From the NCBI GenBank assembly GCA_030838025.1, contig JAUTXM010000392.1:1-43855 (forward strand): a stretch of DNA of 43,855 nucleotides, in the 5' to 3' direction. Both the position numbers and the translations under genes were made by a program. The stretch is from Acidimicrobiaceae bacterium. GTDB taxonomy: Bacteria > Actinomycetota > Acidimicrobiia > Acidimicrobiales > Palsa-688. Below, piece after piece: positions 43,501-43,855 of the stretch (position 1 is the first letter of the stretch; each line of letters begins with the position of its first letter). Below the pieces are notes generated by a model that was not told the origin of the DNA, made no database searches, and worked only from the letters and a program-made list of their open reading frames with translations.

Positions 43501-43855
43501 CGGCTCGACGGGCGCTGCCGTTGCGAGCTCGGTGGGCGACGCCATCTCGGGCGCCACCGGCGACTCGGTCACGCACGCTTCTGCGACCGGCGGGACCAGC
43601 GGCTGGACCCTCGCCAGCCCGACCTCGTCCAACATCGCCTCGACCGGCGATGGCGGCGCCTCCGGAACCACCGGAAGTGCCGCTCAGACATCGCTGGCCT
43701 CGTCGGGTTCCACGGCCGCGGCCGGCCCCGGTGTGACCGGAGGCTCGGGCAGGGCCAGGGCACGCGGGTTTGCGGGATCGGGCTTCTCGGGAGACGGCGG
43801 CTTCTCGGGCGACGCCACCAACACCTCCCTCACTCGTGGCCGGGCGGTCAGCGGC
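37568..43855 (+). CDS. Giant Gly/Ser/Thr/Ala repeat protein, 3' end beyond window
   Basis: The plus-strand frame beginning ATG 37568 has no stop for 2096 codons and is still open at the window edge. The start (MSGLLGVLALAATLS) is weakly hydrophobic and not a convincing signal peptide; an in-frame TTG at 37532 would add RK before it. The rest is about ten copies of a roughly 200-residue repeat, each with recognisable blocks in fixed order: FSGAVxGGGGSGAV, GAATASSxGDAISGATG, SSATGGTSG, NTAxTGDGGASG, ASQTS, GPTGGSG, SGDSGxGGDSG and ATNxPIN. I see no Cys or Tyr, one Trp, three Lys, and most charge is Asp in SGD/TGD steps. Short G-D-x-S-G steps alternating with small hydrophobics suggest a beta-solenoid, cell-surface or matrix protein. 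It is not PE_PGRS and not canonical RTX. Family unknown to me. Confidence 0.82.
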   Translation, partial: MSGLLGVLALAATLSRDPGVTTASTAAPAAAGPSGGTGQATGTGASTTGGTGAGGASGPSGNNSTTSGSAHSGSAAATSTATGGSTGATGAATVSPSVTAGSGGGGAGTATPVSGTTGTASSGTVFSGGVGGGPGGGTGAVAVVVSSGNSGAAVANATGGSSGPASAASVGNATSGASGASVTTSSATGGTSGSAVSSPVSSNTATTGDGGHSGPTGSAAQTSLAATGSTGTSGSAPSGGSGQATAAGSAGSGSSGAGGDSGAATNVSETTGTATSGEADATSEATGGNTGSSGAATNAPANTATSGAGGDAVATPTSGNTGDATSGTVFSGAATHGGGSGAVMVTVISGNSGAATGTANGGSSGPASATSTGNATSGATGSTTTTSSATGGTSGSAVASPVSTNTAGTGDGGASGATGTASQTSIASSGDTGGTGSGPTGGSGKARGTGTATSGDSGAGGFSGDASNGSTTTGTATTGDATGSSTASGGDSGNSGDATNRPVNTATSGPGGIATVISTSGNTGDATSGTVFSGAVTGGGGSGAVLVTVVSGDSGAATGTATGGTSGAATATSTGDAVSGATGDSTTTSSATGGTSGGAVASPVSTNAAGTGNGGASGATGAASQTSNATSGSTGGAGPSGGSGKATARGTSISGDSGTGGDSGAASNGSTTTGTAVSGDASGASTASGGDTGSSGAATNAPGNTATSGTGGDATVVTVSGNTGDATSGAAFSGAVTGGGGSGAVAVNVTSGNSGDATGTANGGSTGAATASSTGNAISGATGSSITHSSATGGTSGSATASPTSSNTAGTGNGGASGTTGSASQTSTATSGNTDPPVGPTGGSGGARADGTALSGFSGDGGFSGAATNDSTTTGTATTGEAEGTAGATGGTTGNSGDATNIPINSAFSGDGGTALVLATSGATGDATSGAAFSGDVHGGGGSGAVAVTVTSGNSGAATGNATGGTSGAATASSTGDAISGATGDSVTTASATGGTSGNAVASPSSSNTAATGDGGASGNTGTASQTSGATSGDTGSPTSGGPTGGSGAARSSGTAISGDSGIGGDSGSALNTSSTTGTATSGDAEATALSSGGTTGNSGAATNVPINTAVSGIGGDATVVPTSGDTGAAASGAAFSGSVTGSGGSGAVAVTVTSGDSGAATGTANGGSSGAATASSSGDAISGATGSVTTTSSATGGTSGSATASPISANTASTGAGGASGTTGSASQTSTATSGNTDPPIGPTGASGVARSSGFAGSGFSGDGGFSGDAVNVSTTLGIAHSGAASAGSVSTGGTSGNSGDALNNPSNTAVSGDGGAATSLATSGSTGDATSGAAFSGDVSGGGGSGAVDVTVTSGTTGDATGEATGGTSGAASASSVGDAISGATGAVLTTSSATGGTSGDAVANPASTNAATTGDGGASGATGSASQTSDATSGDTGDPAGAGATGGSGRARAAGTSISGDSGFGGDSGSATNASDTTGRASTGNAGALAVSLGGDSGSSGSATDVPVNSATSGAGGAADSESATGDSGDATSGAAFSGAVSGSGGSGAVNVSVNSGGGTATSGAAFSGAVSGGGGSGAVNVGVNSGSGPAASGTAFSGAVTGGGGSGAVDVTVTGGPATSGTAFSGAVSGGGGSGAVDVTVANGSGGGSGSASDTANGGSSGAATASSVGDAISGTTGDVTTTSSATGGTSGDATSDPTSSNDASSGNGGDSGSTGTASQTSTATSGTTDPPGGTTGGSGAASADGFAGSGFSGDGGFSGDATNVSRTRGRAKTGDAFGVAVSTGGVSGDSGPATNVPINIAASGAGGAGVSGTGGSSGAATASSIGDAISGATGSSMTTASATGGTSGNATSSPTSSNAASTGAGGDSGNTGTASQTSDAASGDTGGPTTTGATGGSGTARATGTAISGDSGIGGDSGDASNTSLTRGRAVSGDAGAAALAFGGDTGASGAASDTPINIATSGDGGAGGGGNGGSTGAAVASSVGDAISGATGDSVTHASATGGTSGWTLASPTSSNIASTGDGGASGTTGSAAQTSLASSGSTAAAGPGVTGGSGRARARGFAGSGFSGDGGFSGDATNTSLTRGRAVSG
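38123..43603 (+). repeat. About 600-bp tandem coding repeat, ten anchors
   Basis: Using the SATGGTSG block as anchor, copies start at 38123, 38729, 39335, 39935, 40538, 41147, 41750, 42632, 43103 and 43580. Spacings in residues are 202, 202, 200, 201, 203, 201, 294, 157 and 159. All differences are multiples of three, so the frame is kept. Two repeat types alternate from about 39.5 kb on. Confidence 0.9.
42182..42529 (+). repeat. Local amplification of a 28-30-residue AFSGAV module
   Basis: Four successive copies beginning AFSGAV at 42182, 42272, 42362 and 42446 (90, 90 and 84 bp apart), each running through GGSGAVxVxV. Earlier 200-residue repeats have one copy each; the last two repeats in the window have none. 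Confidence 0.85.

Noticed and set aside
38293..43671. Long minus-strand Pro/Val/Ala/Glu frames (38293-41397, 41410-42729, 42736-43671)
   Set aside because: They lie in one minus phase but are broken by stops, while the plus frame is unbroken. The breaks I checked fall where the plus protein has Gln or His after a codon ending in T, which necessarily makes an antisense stop, so these frames are by-products of a Gly/Ser/Thr/Ala codon composition.
38123..43855. PE_PGRS or RTX toxin assignment for the giant repeat protein
   Set aside because: No PE domain, no GGAGG-dominated pattern, and no regular GGxGxDxUx nonapeptides; only isolated GD-G steps resemble RTX.
38123..43855. CRISPR array or non-coding satellite in the repeat region
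   Set aside because: The period is about 600 bp with diverged units, all length changes are multiples of three, and the frame is preserved, so it is a coding repeat.
1..43855. Insertion sequences, integrases or phage genes
   Set aside because: No transposase or integrase motif and no terminal inverted repeats with target duplications were seen anywhere in the window.

Overview
The window is GC-rich, densely coding DNA from a high-GC actinobacterium (Actinomycetota). Class Acidimicrobiia or a relative is possible but cannot be settled from the sequence. The lineage inference rests on base composition, an EtfD-like Fe-S membrane oxidoreductase, an actinobacterial-type HisN phosphatase, Ser/Thr kinases with a PP2C phosphatase, several TAnnnT boxes 6-8 nt before start codons (leaderless-type promoters), and a polysaccharide pathway without an outer-membrane export gene.

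Region 1 (1-21.3 kb) is a Wzx/Wzy-dependent exopolysaccharide locus. It has an initiating sugar-phosphate transferase, a UDP-glucuronate-epimerase-like enzyme, a second sugar epimerase, a fused chain-length regulator and tyrosine kinase, a flippase, an O-antigen-ligase/polymerase-type protein and three GT4 glycosyltransferases. Two things set it apart. It carries five sulfotransferase genes, one cut by the window edge, which implies a sulfated polymer. It also carries three paralogous exported right-handed beta-helix (pectate-lyase-3-like) proteins, one with two C-terminal fibronectin III domains, which are candidate polymer-modifying or polymer-binding proteins. Genes are tightly packed, with 1-4 nt stop/start overlaps (GTGA, TGATG, and a likely CTGA with a CTG start) and convergent genes that overlap at their 3' ends.

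Region 2 (21.3-30.7 kb) starts at a tRNA-Gly(CCC) gene and looks like ordinary chromosome: a methyltransferase, a COG4315-type lipoprotein, a MscS channel followed by a small Pro/Thr-rich membrane protein, HisN, the EtfD-like oxidoreductase, a PhoB-type winged-helix regulator, an APC permease and a small two-TM protein.

Region 3 (30.7-35.1 kb) is a tight operon: PP2C phosphatase, two tandemly duplicated Ser/Thr kinases and a glutamine-synthetase-like enzyme. It is followed by a convergent type-B carboxylesterase whose catalytic serine motif is altered and which has a long Pro/Ala tail.

Region 4 (37.57 kb to the window end) is one uninterrupted plus-strand frame of at least 2096 codons with no stop before the window edge. 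It encodes a giant Gly/Ser/Thr/Ala protein without Cys or Tyr. It is built from ten roughly 200-residue repeats, and in the better-ordered half two repeat types alternate strictly. Long reading frames on the opposite strand there are by-products of its composition. I regard this protein as the most novel element in the window, with the sulfation/beta-helix locus second. No gene-free stretch exceeds about 300 bases.
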